Part shown: positions 35,130-45,063 of the stretch, piece after piece
Position numbering within the stretch: position 1 is the stretch's first letter
How the letters are laid out: each line of letters begins with the position of its first letter
Assembly (NCBI GenBank): GCA_013824865.1
Contig: PNON01000001.1
Span: 1 to 64,000 of the forward strand
Direction: 5' to 3'
From: Anaerolinea sp.
GTDB taxonomy: Bacteria; Chloroflexota; Anaerolineae; Anaerolineales; Anaerolineaceae
DNA length: 64,000 nucleotides
Translations under genes and position numbers: made by a program
The notes under the pieces: generated by a model
What the model was told of the DNA's origin: nothing
Seen by the model: the letters and a program-made list of their open reading frames with translations, nothing else
The model's database searches: none

Positions 35130-36821
35130 ATGGATAGCAAAATTAAGATCAATACACCGCGTATCAGTTCTCCTGCCGAAATAGACCTCGCTGCATTTGA
35201 TCTTTGGTTAAAAAATGGAGTACGGAATTCCGAAAAAGATTTCCATATAGCTCAACTATTACAATTAATTTTAGACAATATTCCTCAGGAAGTCTTTTGG
35301 AAGAATCGTGATTCAGTTTATGTTTGGTGTAATAGTAAATTTGCCATTGCAGCTGGTGTAGGGACCCCGGATAAGATAGTTGGCAAGACAGATTATGATT
35401 TAGCCTGGACAAAAGAGCAGGCTAATTGGTTCCGTCTTGTCGATCAGCGTGTTATGCAAAATAACTCTCCTGAATACCACATATTCGAACCACAAACGCA
35501 AGCAAATGGCCGAAATGCTTGGCTAGTTACGAACAAAATGCCTTTACATGATAAAGATGGTAATGTAGTGGGAATTCTGGGTACAGCTGAAGACGATTCA
35601 AAACGGAAGGAAGCTCAAGACACCTTACAAAAGGCGCATACTGAACTAGAAATGCGCGTTAAGGAACGTACAGCAGCTGAACGGGAGCAGCGGAATCTGG
35701 CAGAGGCTTTACAGGAGACTTCCTCGATACTAAGCAGCACACTTAACTTGGATGAAGTTCTTGACCGAATTCTGGTTGCAATAGGACGTGTTGTTCCCCA
35801 TGAAACAACGAATATCATCCTGGTTAACGAATCACAGGCACATGTAGTGCGTTCACGTGATCAGGCTGGTAAGTATGGTATTTCGCAAAATCAGGACGAG
35901 GTTTTCCCCCTAAATGATTTCCCGAATCTTTCGTCTATGGCCTCGAACCAACAACCCTTGATCATCAGCGAAACACAAAGCAATCCGTTTTGGATCCAAA
36001 AAGCAAAAACCTCTTGGGTTCGTTCTTATCTCGGTGCACCAATTCAAAAAGATGGAAAAGTAATTGGCTTTATTAACCTAAACAGTGCTACCCCAAACTT
36101 CTTCAATGCATTACACGCTGAGAGGTTAAGAGCCTTTGCTGATCAAGCAGCTATTGCGATTAATAATGCGCGCCTATACAGCCAAGCACAGGAATTGGCC
36201 ACATTAAAGGAGAGACAACGTTTAGCTCGTGATTTACATGACGCTGTCAGTCAAACCTTATGGACAGCCTGTTTAATTGCAGATGTCTTACCAACCATTT
36301 GGAAAGAAGACCCAATCGAAGGACATCGTAATCTTGAAAAATTGCAGCGACTTACCCGCGGAGCTTTGGCTGAGATGCGGACATTACTCCTTGAATTACG
36401 ACCAAAGGGATTAGTGGAAGCCACTCTCGGAAATTTGTTGGAACAACTTGCCCAAGCGCTTATGAGCAGAAAAAAATTAAATATCACAGTAATAACAGAG
36501 GGAGCAAGTCAGATACCTCCAGATATTCAGATAGGTTTTTATCGACTTGCTCAAGAGTCTTTGAATAATATTGCAAAGCATTCTAGAGCAACAACCGCAG
36601 TAATCAACCTTCAATGTCAAGCCGAGAGAGTAAAGCTAGTTATCCAGGACAACGGACGAGGATTTGAAATGAATAAAATTTCTCCAGAGAGTTTGGGAAT
36701 TAGTATAATGAAGGAACGTGCTGATACTATTGGTGCCGCTTTAGAAATTTTAAGTGATCAAGGTCATGGAGTTTGTGTCACGGTGGTGTGGCCGGCAACT
36801 ACCTCAGGGAATGCAAATTGA
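35130..36821 (+). CDS. PAS-GAF sensor histidine kinase (NarL-type, HisKA_3)
   Basis: A 563-residue soluble sensor kinase without membrane helices. Domains in order: PAS/PAC (about 45-165, 'ILDNIPQEVFWKNRDSVYVW'), coiled coil (165-200), GAF (about 200-350), HisKA_3 dimerisation domain with the phospho-accepting His in 'ERQRLARDLHDAVSQTL' and a HATPase domain ('LAQESLNNIAKHSRA', 'IQDNGRGFE'). It should sense a cytosolic signal and phosphorylate the LuxR-type regulator encoded next (TGATG overlap). First gene of the island, next to the transporter operon it may control. Confidence 0.92.
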   Translation: MDSKIKINTPRISSPAEIDLAAFDLWLKNGVRNSEKDFHIAQLLQLILDNIPQEVFWKNRDSVYVWCNSKFAIAAGVGTPDKIVGKTDYDLAWTKEQANWFRLVDQRVMQNNSPEYHIFEPQTQANGRNAWLVTNKMPLHDKDGNVVGILGTAEDDSKRKEAQDTLQKAHTELEMRVKERTAAEREQRNLAEALQETSSILSSTLNLDEVLDRILVAIGRVVPHETTNIILVNESQAHVVRSRDQAGKYGISQNQDEVFPLNDFPNLSSMASNQQPLIISETQSNPFWIQKAKTSWVRSYLGAPIQKDGKVIGFINLNSATPNFFNALHAERLRAFADQAAIAINNARLYSQAQELATLKERQRLARDLHDAVSQTLWTACLIADVLPTIWKEDPIEGHRNLEKLQRLTRGALAEMRTLLLELRPKGLVEATLGNLLEQLAQALMSRKKLNITVITEGASQIPPDIQIGFYRLAQESLNNIAKHSRATTAVINLQCQAERVKLVIQDNGRGFEMNKISPESLGISIMKERADTIGAALEILSDQGHGVCVTVVWPATTSGNAN

Positions 36822-37456
36822 TGAAATCAAGGAAGATTAGAGTATTAATCGTAGATGATCATGATATGTTACGTGAAGGTTTGACTTCCTTTCTGCGCGC
36901 ATTCCCTGATCTAGAAATGGTAGGAGAGGCGTCCAGTGGAAGTGAAGCTATTAGATTGTGCCGTGACCTGAAACCAGAAGTTGTTTTGATCGATCTCATA
37001 ATGCCAGAAATTGATGGTGTGTCTGCTATTCAAGTTATTCATCAAGAACTTCCGGATATCCACTTTATTGCGCTTTCCAGTTTTAATGAAGACGATTTAA
37101 TAAAAGCTGCATTAAGAGCAGGTGCGACTGGTTACTTATTAAAGAATGTCTCTGCGGATCGGTTAGCAGAAGCAATCCGCGCATCTAATGTTGGACTTCC
37201 AATTCTATCCCCGGAGATTGCCCAGATAATCTTACAAAAGCATGATTCGCCTGTCACACCAAATGGAAATAGATTGTCTCATCGCGAAAAAGAAGTTCTA
37301 AACTTGATGATTACAGGACTATCCAATGCGGAAATTGGGAGTCAACTGAACATTAGTACATTTACAGTTAAGAATCACGTAAGTAATATCCTGGTAAAAA
37401 TGAACGTTTCCAGCAGAACTGAAGCCGTTAGTCAAGCGTTACAACGAGACAAATAG
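36821..37456 (+). CDS. LuxR/NarL-family response regulator
   Basis: A 211-residue two-domain regulator. The receiver domain has the acidic pair 'VDDHD', the phosphorylated Asp in 'VVLIDLIMPE' and the conserved Lys in 'YLLKNV'; the C-terminus is a LuxR helix-turn-helix ('LSHREKEVLNLMITGLSNAEIGSQL'). ATG 36821 overlaps the stop of the kinase gene; the track start at 36773 is inside that gene. The likely target is the liv operon starting 370 bp downstream, inferred from position only. Confidence 0.93.
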   Translation: MKSRKIRVLIVDDHDMLREGLTSFLRAFPDLEMVGEASSGSEAIRLCRDLKPEVVLIDLIMPEIDGVSAIQVIHQELPDIHFIALSSFNEDDLIKAALRAGATGYLLKNVSADRLAEAIRASNVGLPILSPEIAQIILQKHDSPVTPNGNRLSHREKEVLNLMITGLSNAEIGSQLNISTFTVKNHVSNILVKMNVSSRTEAVSQALQRDK

Positions 37457-37828
37457 TCCGATTGGACTACTCCTTTATTCATAGCAATAATCCCTCCTCG
37501 TAGCCACAGAGAAATGATTATTTTTTTGTATCATAAGTAAATGTAATACGGTTTCTTAAAATTGATGAAAGCTTAGAATTCATTGAGGATTTATTATTAG
37601 CTTGTAATTATTAAACTTTCCAAACCGCCATTAATCAATACTGGTTCAATGACAAACCACATCATAGTATCTTGTCAGGAGGATAATGTATTACTTAAAA
37701 CTAGTTAGGTATACATTAAGGTTGAATTCTATTCTGGTCTGAATAGCGGGGAATGATATGAATGTCTTAAGTACCAGGCACCCAACTATCCAATCTCAAT
37801 AATTCCAATTGAAACCAGGACAATCTTT
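37457..37828 (+). other. 372-bp gap between the two-component genes and livH
   Basis: AT-rich with no credible ORF. It is where the promoter and any binding site for the adjacent regulator should lie. I see no unambiguous -35/-10 pair or long inverted repeat. Confidence 0.3.
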
Positions 37829-38689
37829 ATGGAACTAAAATTCACAATTTTAATTCTCAATGGATTAACGCAAGCAGCAATCCTTTTTGTGTTAGGATCC
37901 GGTTTGACATTAGCTTTTGGTCTGATGCGTGTTGTGAATTTAGGCCACGGCGCTTTTTATATGCTAGGGGGATATCTGGGGTGGTCTGTTGTAAAGGCCA
38001 CAGGAAACTGGCCATTGGCACTAATTGTTGGCGGTCTGGCTATTGCACTATTAGGTTTATTGTTTGAAAAGACAATGCTCGGTCGTGTAAGAGGTAGAGA
38101 CCTCCCTGAAACACTTCTTACGGTTGCCCTCTCGATGATCATTTCGGATATTTGTTTGATATTTTGGGCACGCACCGCAATCACATTAAACGTGCCGCAA
38201 TACCTGAATCCACCAATCACCCTCTTGGGATTAACATACCCGGGTTTTCGTTACTTGATGATGGCTATCAGTATTTTCATTGCAGTTTCTCTTTGGGTCA
38301 TTCTTTACAAGACAAACCTTGGAAGAGCGGTTCGCGCTGGGGTTGATGATCGTGAAACAGTCAGCGCATTAGGCATAAACATCAATAAAATATACTCTAT
38401 TGTGTTTGTTCTTTCTGCTCTTTTAGCCGGTCTAGCAGGAGTTCTTGGTGGGTCATATCTGCAGCTTAGCCCAGGCGGTGATACTACGATCCTGACATTA
38501 TCCCTTGTTGTAATTATTGTTGGAGGAATGGGCAGCTTACTGGGTGCAGTTGTTAGCTCGATTATTTTAGGACAAATTATGTCCTTTGGCTTGGCTTTTG
38601 CCCCCCAATATTCTTACTTCCTGATTTTTATCCCTATGGCCCTGGTACTGGCATTACGCCCTCAAGGTCTATTTGGGAGGCAGATATGA
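37829..38689 (+). CDS. livH: Branched-chain amino acid-type ABC permease LivH
   Basis: A 286-residue permease with about eight helices. Family hallmarks are 'LTLAFGLMRVVNLGHGAFYMLGGYLGW' at the N-terminus and the EAA-like loop 'NLGRAVRAGVDDRETVSALGININKIYS'. It pairs with LivM to form the membrane channel of a HAAT-family importer. Substrates of this family include branched-chain amino acids, amides, urea and aromatic acids, so the true substrate is open. Its stop overlaps livM by 4 bp. Confidence 0.93.
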   Translation: MELKFTILILNGLTQAAILFVLGSGLTLAFGLMRVVNLGHGAFYMLGGYLGWSVVKATGNWPLALIVGGLAIALLGLLFEKTMLGRVRGRDLPETLLTVALSMIISDICLIFWARTAITLNVPQYLNPPITLLGLTYPGFRYLMMAISIFIAVSLWVILYKTNLGRAVRAGVDDRETVSALGININKIYSIVFVLSALLAGLAGVLGGSYLQLSPGGDTTILTLSLVVIIVGGMGSLLGAVVSSIILGQIMSFGLAFAPQYSYFLIFIPMALVLALRPQGLFGRQI

Positions 38690-39699
38690 GTTTCATGCGT
38701 AACAATACGATCAAATCAATCTTTTATGTCATTGCCACCATATTGTTGGTTCTTTTACCATTTTATGTAGGTCAATATACAGTCACGACATTTATCAGAA
38801 TTATCTATTTCGGATTTCTTTCCCTTTCAATGGGATTTCTGATTGGCCAAGGGGGCATGGTTAGTCTAACTCAAACAGCTTTTTTTGGACTAAGCGGATA
38901 TATCATTGGTCTTTTTGGTGTCGAGCGGGGATTAATTTTCCCCTGGCCGGATTTGATGGCGATTGGTGCCGTCTTGATTTTGGCTTTTCTGTTTGGAATT
39001 ATTGCAATGCGTACTCATAAGATCGTTTTCCTTATGATTACATTGGCTTTTGGACAAGTATGCTGGGCATTCGCAGCTCAAAATACAACAATACTTCGGG
39101 GTTGGTCGGGTATCCGCGGAATCCGTCCTTTTGTAATATACGGAATCAACTTCAATGAATATCAAAATTTTTATTGGGCTTCGCTTGTCTTGTTTTTCTT
39201 GAGCGTTTTTATCCTTTGGCGAATAACTAAATCGCCATTTGGTTTAGCGCTGAATGGTATCCGTGAGAATCCAAAACGCATGGCAGCAATTGGTTACCCA
39301 GTTTATTGGATTCGAGTCGTTGCTTTCCTGATTGCCGCAGTCTATGCCGGTCTGGGGGGAATTCTCGCAGCATACAACACCGGGATCATCATGCCCACCA
39401 CTATTCAATTAAGTCGAACAATTTGGGTGTTGTTGACAGTTATTCTGGGTGGAGCTTCCTACTTTTTTGGTCCTATCGTCGGAACAGCAATTGCGGTTTG
39501 GTTGGATGTGCTAATCAGCGGTGTCACAGAAAGATATAACCTAGTCATTGGAGTGATTTTCCTATTAATTGTGCTCTTTTCGCCTACAGGCGTGATCGGT
39601 ATTTTCGATACTTTGCGGAAAGACAAGAAATTTACGATTACTAATATATTTTCCTTTAAAAAGAGAAGATATATCCAAAAACATAAAAGGAGGTGGTGA
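38686..39699 (+). CDS. livM: Branched-chain amino acid-type ABC permease LivM
   Basis: A 337-residue permease with about nine helices. The family segments 'LSMGFLIGQGGMVSLTQTAFFGLSGYIIG' and 'SPFGLALNGIRENPKRMAAIGYPVY' identify LivM. It overlaps livH by 4 bp and precedes the binding protein gene. The basic C-terminal tail ('KKRRYIQKHKRRW') is cytoplasmic. Confidence 0.93.
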   Translation: MSFMRNNTIKSIFYVIATILLVLLPFYVGQYTVTTFIRIIYFGFLSLSMGFLIGQGGMVSLTQTAFFGLSGYIIGLFGVERGLIFPWPDLMAIGAVLILAFLFGIIAMRTHKIVFLMITLAFGQVCWAFAAQNTTILRGWSGIRGIRPFVIYGINFNEYQNFYWASLVLFFLSVFILWRITKSPFGLALNGIRENPKRMAAIGYPVYWIRVVAFLIAAVYAGLGGILAAYNTGIIMPTTIQLSRTIWVLLTVILGGASYFFGPIVGTAIAVWLDVLISGVTERYNLVIGVIFLLIVLFSPTGVIGIFDTLRKDKKFTITNIFSFKKRRYIQKHKRRW

Positions 39700-39790
39700 G
39701 AATCTCGTGTAATTGTATCCATAGGCTGGAGTAAAGCTAACCCTGTTGGAAGATGTATTCAAACCAAATTATAAAAGGAGAGAATAAGAA

Positions 39791-41143
39791 ATGATGAAAA
39801 AGCTGTTATTGATTGTCACGATTGTAATGATAACCAGCATGCTTTTATCCGCATGTGGTGTACCCGCTGTCGCCCCTGCACCAGCAGAACCAGCCGCTCC
39901 TGCAGCGGTTGGTGAAATTAAAATCGGCATGATCAGTGCTTTTACTGGTCTATTCTCGGGTTTTGGTGAAATGCAGAAACAGGGCGCGGTATTAGCATTG
40001 GAAGAAGCTAATTATATGGCCGGCGGTAAAAAGATCGTTCTCATTATGGAGGATGATCAGCTCGATAATGAACAGGCTATCACAAAATCCAAAAAACTTG
40101 TAGAGCAGGACAAAATCGACATATTAACGGGTATGGTGTCAGGTGACGAAGGTCTTGCAGTTGCAGATTATATGAAAGATAAGAACATCCCTGTCATTCC
40201 TATGTATTCTGCCTCAGAAGATATAACAATGCGCGAATTCCATCCAATGATTGTGCGCACAACCTGGACAGGTGCTCAATCAATGGACGTTTTCGGTTAT
40301 TGGCTAGCAACCCAAAAAGGTTGGAAAAAGGTTTATCAAATCGGCGAAGATTATTCGTATCCCTGGAACCAGGGCGGTGGCTTCATGCGTGGTTTCTGCC
40401 GCGGTGGTGGTGAAGAAGTTACAAGTGTTTGGTCTCCACCAGGATCCACTTCCGACTTTTCTTCAATGATCGCTTCCATTCCTTTGGATCAAGGATATGA
40501 TGCGGTTCTGTATAACGGTGGTGGTGGCGATGCGGTTAACTTTGTAAAGCAATTTGTGGAATTGGGATATCACAAAAAGATCGCATTGATTGGACAATCA
40601 AATACGTTTGAAAAACCTGATCTTGACGCTTTGCCTGCCGATATTGTTGGCGCCTATTCCCCACACCATACAGCTGACGATCTCAATACTCCAGAATGGA
40701 ACACTTTTAAGGAAGCTTTCAACAAGCGTTGGGGTCGGAATCCATCAGCTGCTTCTGAATTCGCCTATTCTTCAATGCGGGTGATCCTACGCGCTATCGA
40801 TGCTTTGAATGGTGACATCTCTGATAAGACCGCTCTGGTTGACGCAATGCTCAAGGTTGATATGACTGATGATCCGCGCGGACCGGTTTCCCTTGATCCG
40901 AAATTTCATGCTGCAATAGGGAACGTTTATATCCGTGAAGTATCCAAAGCGGAAGATGGAACCTTATATAACAAGGGAATTTGGACTGTAAAGAATGTAA
41001 GCCAGTTTGGTCCATACGATCCTGATACCTACTTGAAGCAACCGATTGATGGTAATACGTATCCACCACAGAAATGCTCTGACTTCCCACCCGAGATGTT
41101 GGAAGCTGCAAATATCTATGAATTTGTGGAGTTTGGCAAATAA
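39791..41143 (+). CDS. HAAT-type substrate-binding lipoprotein
   Basis: A 450-residue LivJ/LivK-like binding protein with lipobox LLSAC (about residue 18-22), an Ala/Pro linker and the Periplasmic-binding type 1 fold ('KIGMISAFTGLFSGFGEMQKQGAVLALEE'). The pocket segment 'PVIPMYSASEDITMREFHP' differs from leucine-binding proteins, so the ligand may not be an amino acid. AGGAG lies upstream. It belongs to the liv-type operon, between livM and livG. Confidence 0.92.
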   Translation: MMKKLLLIVTIVMITSMLLSACGVPAVAPAPAEPAAPAAVGEIKIGMISAFTGLFSGFGEMQKQGAVLALEEANYMAGGKKIVLIMEDDQLDNEQAITKSKKLVEQDKIDILTGMVSGDEGLAVADYMKDKNIPVIPMYSASEDITMREFHPMIVRTTWTGAQSMDVFGYWLATQKGWKKVYQIGEDYSYPWNQGGGFMRGFCRGGGEEVTSVWSPPGSTSDFSSMIASIPLDQGYDAVLYNGGGGDAVNFVKQFVELGYHKKIALIGQSNTFEKPDLDALPADIVGAYSPHHTADDLNTPEWNTFKEAFNKRWGRNPSAASEFAYSSMRVILRAIDALNGDISDKTALVDAMLKVDMTDDPRGPVSLDPKFHAAIGNVYIREVSKAEDGTLYNKGIWTVKNVSQFGPYDPDTYLKQPIDGNTYPPQKCSDFPPEMLEAANIYEFVEFGK

Positions 41144-41189
41144 TTGCATTTCTGATATATCTACTGAAATAAATTAACAGGAGAATTTG

Positions 41190-41954
41190 ATGGAAAAGCC
41201 CGATCAGCAGCATGCATTAACCGTTAAATCTGTTTCAAAAAACTTTGGCGGAGTTCGTGCAATGCGCTCAGTTAGTTTTGATGTTCCAGTTGGTGAAAGA
41301 CGTGCTCTGATCGGGCCAAATGGCGCGGGGAAAACAACCCTTTTCAATACGATTGCAGGTGAATTAGTTCCTAATGAAGGTAGTATAAGTTTCTTTGGTA
41401 TTGATATTACTCGCAGCAGCGTTCAGAAACGCGCCAACCTGGGTTTAGGACGAACTTACCAGATCTCTCAACTGTTCCTAGACCTTTCTGTTGAAGAAAA
41501 CCTCTATTTATCTGGTTCTGGTGGGGCAACGAAAGCCTTTAAATTTTTGGGATCATGGAAAAAGAATAAGGTAGAACGCGACTGGGCTCAGGAAGTTGCA
41601 GATCAGGTAGGGTTGAAAGAGTATAAAAATTCAACGGTATCCGAACTATCGCACGGTTTACAGCGTCAGCTTGAAGTAGGGATGGCAATTGCCATGCGTC
41701 CGCGTTTGATCATGTTGGATGAACCTGCAGCTGGTCTCTCACCGTCTGAGAGAATCATCTTAACTGACTTGATCAAAAAACTACCACGAGATGTAACCCT
41801 GATCCTTATCGAGCACGATATGGAAATAGTCCTCGATATCGCTGACAGGATTACGGTAATGTACCATGGTTCAGTAATTGCGGAAGGAACACCTGCGGAA
41901 ATCCGTTCGAATCTAGAAGTACAAAAAGTATATTTAGGGAGTTCCTATGTCTGA
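41190..41954 (+). CDS. livG: ABC transporter ATPase LivG
   Basis: A 254-residue ATPase: Walker A 'GPNGAGKTTLFN', a signature region with the variant 'LSHGLQRQLEVGMAI', Walker B 'LIMLDEPAAGLSP' and the switch His in 'LIEHDME'. The C-terminal 'VYLGSSYV' is the family ending. AGGAG lies 6 nt before ATG 41190 (the track starts at an adjoining TTG). It overlaps livF by 8 bp. Confidence 0.94.
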   Translation: MEKPDQQHALTVKSVSKNFGGVRAMRSVSFDVPVGERRALIGPNGAGKTTLFNTIAGELVPNEGSISFFGIDITRSSVQKRANLGLGRTYQISQLFLDLSVEENLYLSGSGGATKAFKFLGSWKKNKVERDWAQEVADQVGLKEYKNSTVSELSHGLQRQLEVGMAIAMRPRLIMLDEPAAGLSPSERIILTDLIKKLPRDVTLILIEHDMEIVLDIADRITVMYHGSVIAEGTPAEIRSNLEVQKVYLGSSYV

Positions 41955-42672
41955 ACCGATTGGCGATCACCATGCAAATCTGGAAGTCTCGGACCTTCAA
42001 ACCTATTATGGTGATAGCCACATTCTGCAAGGCTGCACATTAAGTGTAGGACAGGAATGTGTTGCTGTTTTAGGCCGCAATGGTATGGGTAAAACCACAC
42101 TGATGAGATCTGTTATGGGATTGACGCGTCCAAAAGCTGGAAGTATCCGTTGGAAAGACTTGGAAATTTCCAAAAAGGAACCCTTTGAAATAGCAAATTT
42201 AGGAATTGGGTATGTTCCCCAAGGACGTCGTCTTTTTCCCTCATTATCTGTTGAAGAGCACATATCTTTAACTTATCGAAAAACTGGAGAAGAAGAAATT
42301 TGGACACCCTCACGGGTGTACGACCTTTTCCCCGAATTGGCAAATCGCCGTAAAATCAGTGGTACACGTTTGAGCGGAGGAGAACAGCAAATGCTTGCTA
42401 TTGGGCGGGCGCTGGTTACTAATCCATCCATCATTTTATTGGATGAACCATCAGAAGGTCTATCTCCAATTGCGGTTGATCTCGTTATCGAAACTTGTCG
42501 GAAATTGCTCAAAGAGAATATCTCGATTCTTCTTGTCGAACAAAACATTCATGTAGCTGAGGCACTTGCCAGCCGTGTTTATATTCTTGTTAGCGGAAGA
42601 ACAGTGTACAACTCTGAGGCAGCTAAGTTCTTAGATAACCTGGAACTTCGCGAAAAATATCTTGGCGTGTAA
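41947..42672 (+). CDS. livF: ABC transporter ATPase LivF
   Basis: A 241-residue ATPase: 'LGRNGMGKTTLMRSVMG', 'LSGGEQQMLAIGRALVTNP', 'IILLDEPSEGLSP' and 'LLVEQN', all matching LivF. It completes the importer. The overlap with livG indicates coupled translation. Confidence 0.95.
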   Translation: MSEPIGDHHANLEVSDLQTYYGDSHILQGCTLSVGQECVAVLGRNGMGKTTLMRSVMGLTRPKAGSIRWKDLEISKKEPFEIANLGIGYVPQGRRLFPSLSVEEHISLTYRKTGEEEIWTPSRVYDLFPELANRRKISGTRLSGGEQQMLAIGRALVTNPSIILLDEPSEGLSPIAVDLVIETCRKLLKENISILLVEQNIHVAEALASRVYILVSGRTVYNSEAAKFLDNLELREKYLGV

Positions 42673-42833
42673 TTCAATATGCTCTCAATCAGATTTGTAG
42701 CCAGAGCCAAGTTCTTAGATTTTCAATCCAAGTCATATCAAGCATTTTTAACACCATGCAGTCAGCACTCATCAGGCAAGCACAGCATATACTATTGTTG
42801 GCATGATCAAAAAACTTGTTAGGAGAAAATCGC

Positions 42834-44048
42834 ATGACGAAAACAGTTGCAGTAATTGGTGCATTTGATTCCAAAGGGCAGGAATTTGCTTTCCTAAAGT
42901 CCGAAATTGAAAAGCACGGTTGTCAAACATTGATGATCAATGTTGGAGTATTAGGTGAAGGTCCATTTAAGGCGGATATATCCGCAGAAAAAATAGCTCT
43001 AGCAGGTGGAAGTAACCTACAGAAATTGGCTGCTGACAAGGACCGCGGGATCGCCATGGAAGTGATGACTCGCGGTGCCGCAATAATTGCCAAGCAGCTT
43101 TACGACGAGGGAAAATTTGACGGTGTAATCTCAATGGGAGGTAGTGGTGGTGCTGTTGTCGGTACGAGTGCCATGCGTGCACTACCTGTTGGAGTTCCAA
43201 AACTTATGGTAACTACGGTTGCATCAGGTGAGACAAGTGCATATGTTGGTACAACAGATATCACTATGATGCCTTCTATAGTTGATGTTTCAGGATTGAA
43301 CCGTATCAGCCGCTCGATTTTTGCAAATGCAGCCGGTGCAATAAGTGGTATGGTGAATGTTGAAAAGGTAAAAAGTACTTCCGATGAAAAACCACTAATT
43401 GCAGCTACTATGTTTGGGAATACTACTCGGGCTGTCGACCATGCAAGGAAGATAATGGAAGATAAGGGGTATGAAGTTCTTGTATTTCACGCAACGGGCA
43501 CTGGTGGCCGGACTATGGAAATGCTGGTTGACAATGGATATTTCTCAGGTGTTTTAGATATTACTACAACAGAATGGGCTGACGAAGTATGTGGTGGTGT
43601 TCTGAGTGCAGGAAATACCAGGCTTGAAGCCGCTGCTAAAGCCGGTGTTCCCCAGGTTGTGACGCCCGCTTGTATTGATATGTGTAATTTCTGGGCTCCT
43701 GATACTATTCCTGCGCAATTTAAAGACAGACTTTTGTACAAATGGAATCCGAACATCACTCTTATGCGTACAACGCCAGAAGAGAATACACGCATGGGTG
43801 AAATATTTGCTGAAAAACTAAACATGGCAAAGGGTCCAGTGGCAGTATTTATTCCTATGGGTGGTTTCTCAGAGGTTGATTTTCCCGAAAAACCTTTTTG
43901 GTGGCCAGAAGCAAACCAGGCATTCGTTGATGCATTAAAGAAAAATTTACGTCCTGATATCCAGGTTGTAATGAGTGACAAAGATGTCAACGATCCCGAG
44001 TTTTCCGGGATGGTTGCAGATAAACTGATTGAATTTTTGAAAAAATAA
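42834..44048 (+). CDS. Tm-1-like ATP-binding domain protein (UPF0261)
   Basis: A 404-residue protein homologous to the N-terminal domain of plant Tm-1. Landmarks are 'VAVIGAFDSKGQEFAFLK', the glycine-rich 'GVISMGGSGGAVVGTSAMRALP' and 'FHATGTGGRTMEMLVDNG'. In Tm-1 and many fungal and bacterial relatives this domain is fused or linked to the TIM-barrel domain encoded by the next two genes. The domain binds ATP; the bacterial reaction is not established. AGGAG precedes ATG 42834. The location next to an importer suggests metabolism of the imported compound. Confidence 0.88.
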   Translation: MTKTVAVIGAFDSKGQEFAFLKSEIEKHGCQTLMINVGVLGEGPFKADISAEKIALAGGSNLQKLAADKDRGIAMEVMTRGAAIIAKQLYDEGKFDGVISMGGSGGAVVGTSAMRALPVGVPKLMVTTVASGETSAYVGTTDITMMPSIVDVSGLNRISRSIFANAAGAISGMVNVEKVKSTSDEKPLIAATMFGNTTRAVDHARKIMEDKGYEVLVFHATGTGGRTMEMLVDNGYFSGVLDITTTEWADEVCGGVLSAGNTRLEAAAKAGVPQVVTPACIDMCNFWAPDTIPAQFKDRLLYKWNPNITLMRTTPEENTRMGEIFAEKLNMAKGPVAVFIPMGGFSEVDFPEKPFWWPEANQAFVDALKKNLRPDIQVVMSDKDVNDPEFSGMVADKLIEFLKK

Positions 44049-44060
44049 AAGGAGAACATA

Positions 44061-44891
44061 ATGGCAATATCACGTGATGAAATTCTTCGAAGACTTCATG
44101 CTCAGGTTGATGCTGGTAAACCAATCGTAGGCTGTGGGGCAGGAACTGGGATCAGTGCAAAATTAGCTGAAGCAGGTGGCGCTGATATCATCATCATTTA
44201 CAACTCGGGTCGCTATCGAATGGCTGGGCGCGGTTCACTTGCTGGTTTGATGCCCTTCGGTGATGCGAATGGTATCGTAGTCGATATGGCGTCAGAAGTC
44301 TTGCCAGTCATTAAAAATGTTCCCGTTTTAGCCGGCGTTTGCGGTACAGATCCATTCCGCTTAATGCCATTATTTATCAAGCAACTTAAAGAGATGGGCT
44401 TTTCGGGGATTCAGAATTTCCCAACGGTTGGATTGATAGATGGAAACTTCCGTGCCAATCTTGAAGGTACCGGAATGGGCTATGATAAAGAAATCGAAGC
44501 CATTCGGATTGCTCATGATATGGACTTCTTCACTTCCCCGTATGTTTTTGATGCTGAAGATGCAACTGCAATGGCAAAAGCTGGTGCAGATCAATTAGTA
44601 GCCCATGTAGGACTAACGACTGCGGGATCGATTGGCGCCGTTGTTGCCTTTTCCATCGATCAAGCAATTGAAAAAGTGATGGTAATCGCTGAAGCTGGTC
44701 GCAAGGTGCGAAAGGACATCCTGGTAATTTGCCACGGCGGTCCATTTGATGAACCCGAATCTGTCGGCAAAGCGCTTCCTCGGATGCCAGGAATCAATGG
44801 ATTTTTTGGTGCATCCAGTATTGAGCGGTTGCCAACTGAACGCGCAATCACTGCCCAGGTTAAAGAATTCAAATCACTCAAATTGGGATAG
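44061..44891 (+). CDS. TIM-barrel 'phosphoenolpyruvate hydrolase-like' protein, copy 1
   Basis: A 276-residue TIM-barrel protein of the PEP-hydrolase-like/Tm-1 C-terminal domain family: 'GAGTGISAKLAEAGGADIIIIYNSGRYRMAG', 'NFPTVGLIDGNFRANLEGTGMGYDKEIE' and 'CHGGPFDEPE'. It starts 12 bp after the Tm-1-like gene with AGGAG upstream. The name reflects fold similarity to PEP mutase/isocitrate lyase enzymes; the real substrate is unknown. It probably works with the Tm-1-like protein as the split equivalent of the two-domain protein. A paralogue follows. Confidence 0.85.
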   Translation: MAISRDEILRRLHAQVDAGKPIVGCGAGTGISAKLAEAGGADIIIIYNSGRYRMAGRGSLAGLMPFGDANGIVVDMASEVLPVIKNVPVLAGVCGTDPFRLMPLFIKQLKEMGFSGIQNFPTVGLIDGNFRANLEGTGMGYDKEIEAIRIAHDMDFFTSPYVFDAEDATAMAKAGADQLVAHVGLTTAGSIGAVVAFSIDQAIEKVMVIAEAGRKVRKDILVICHGGPFDEPESVGKALPRMPGINGFFGASSIERLPTERAITAQVKEFKSLKLG

Positions 44892-45063
44892 ATTCCAGGA
44901 TCTATACTCCTATATGAGATGTCTGCCATAATCACTTTAGAGAACCGACTGCTGTAAAATTGATTCCAGCAGTCGGGAAAATCTTCTCTTAAGGAAAATA
45001 GCTGGATTTCCACTGTTCAAGATTGAATCCGTTCTCAATTCTTTGTAAGTAAAGGAGATTACC

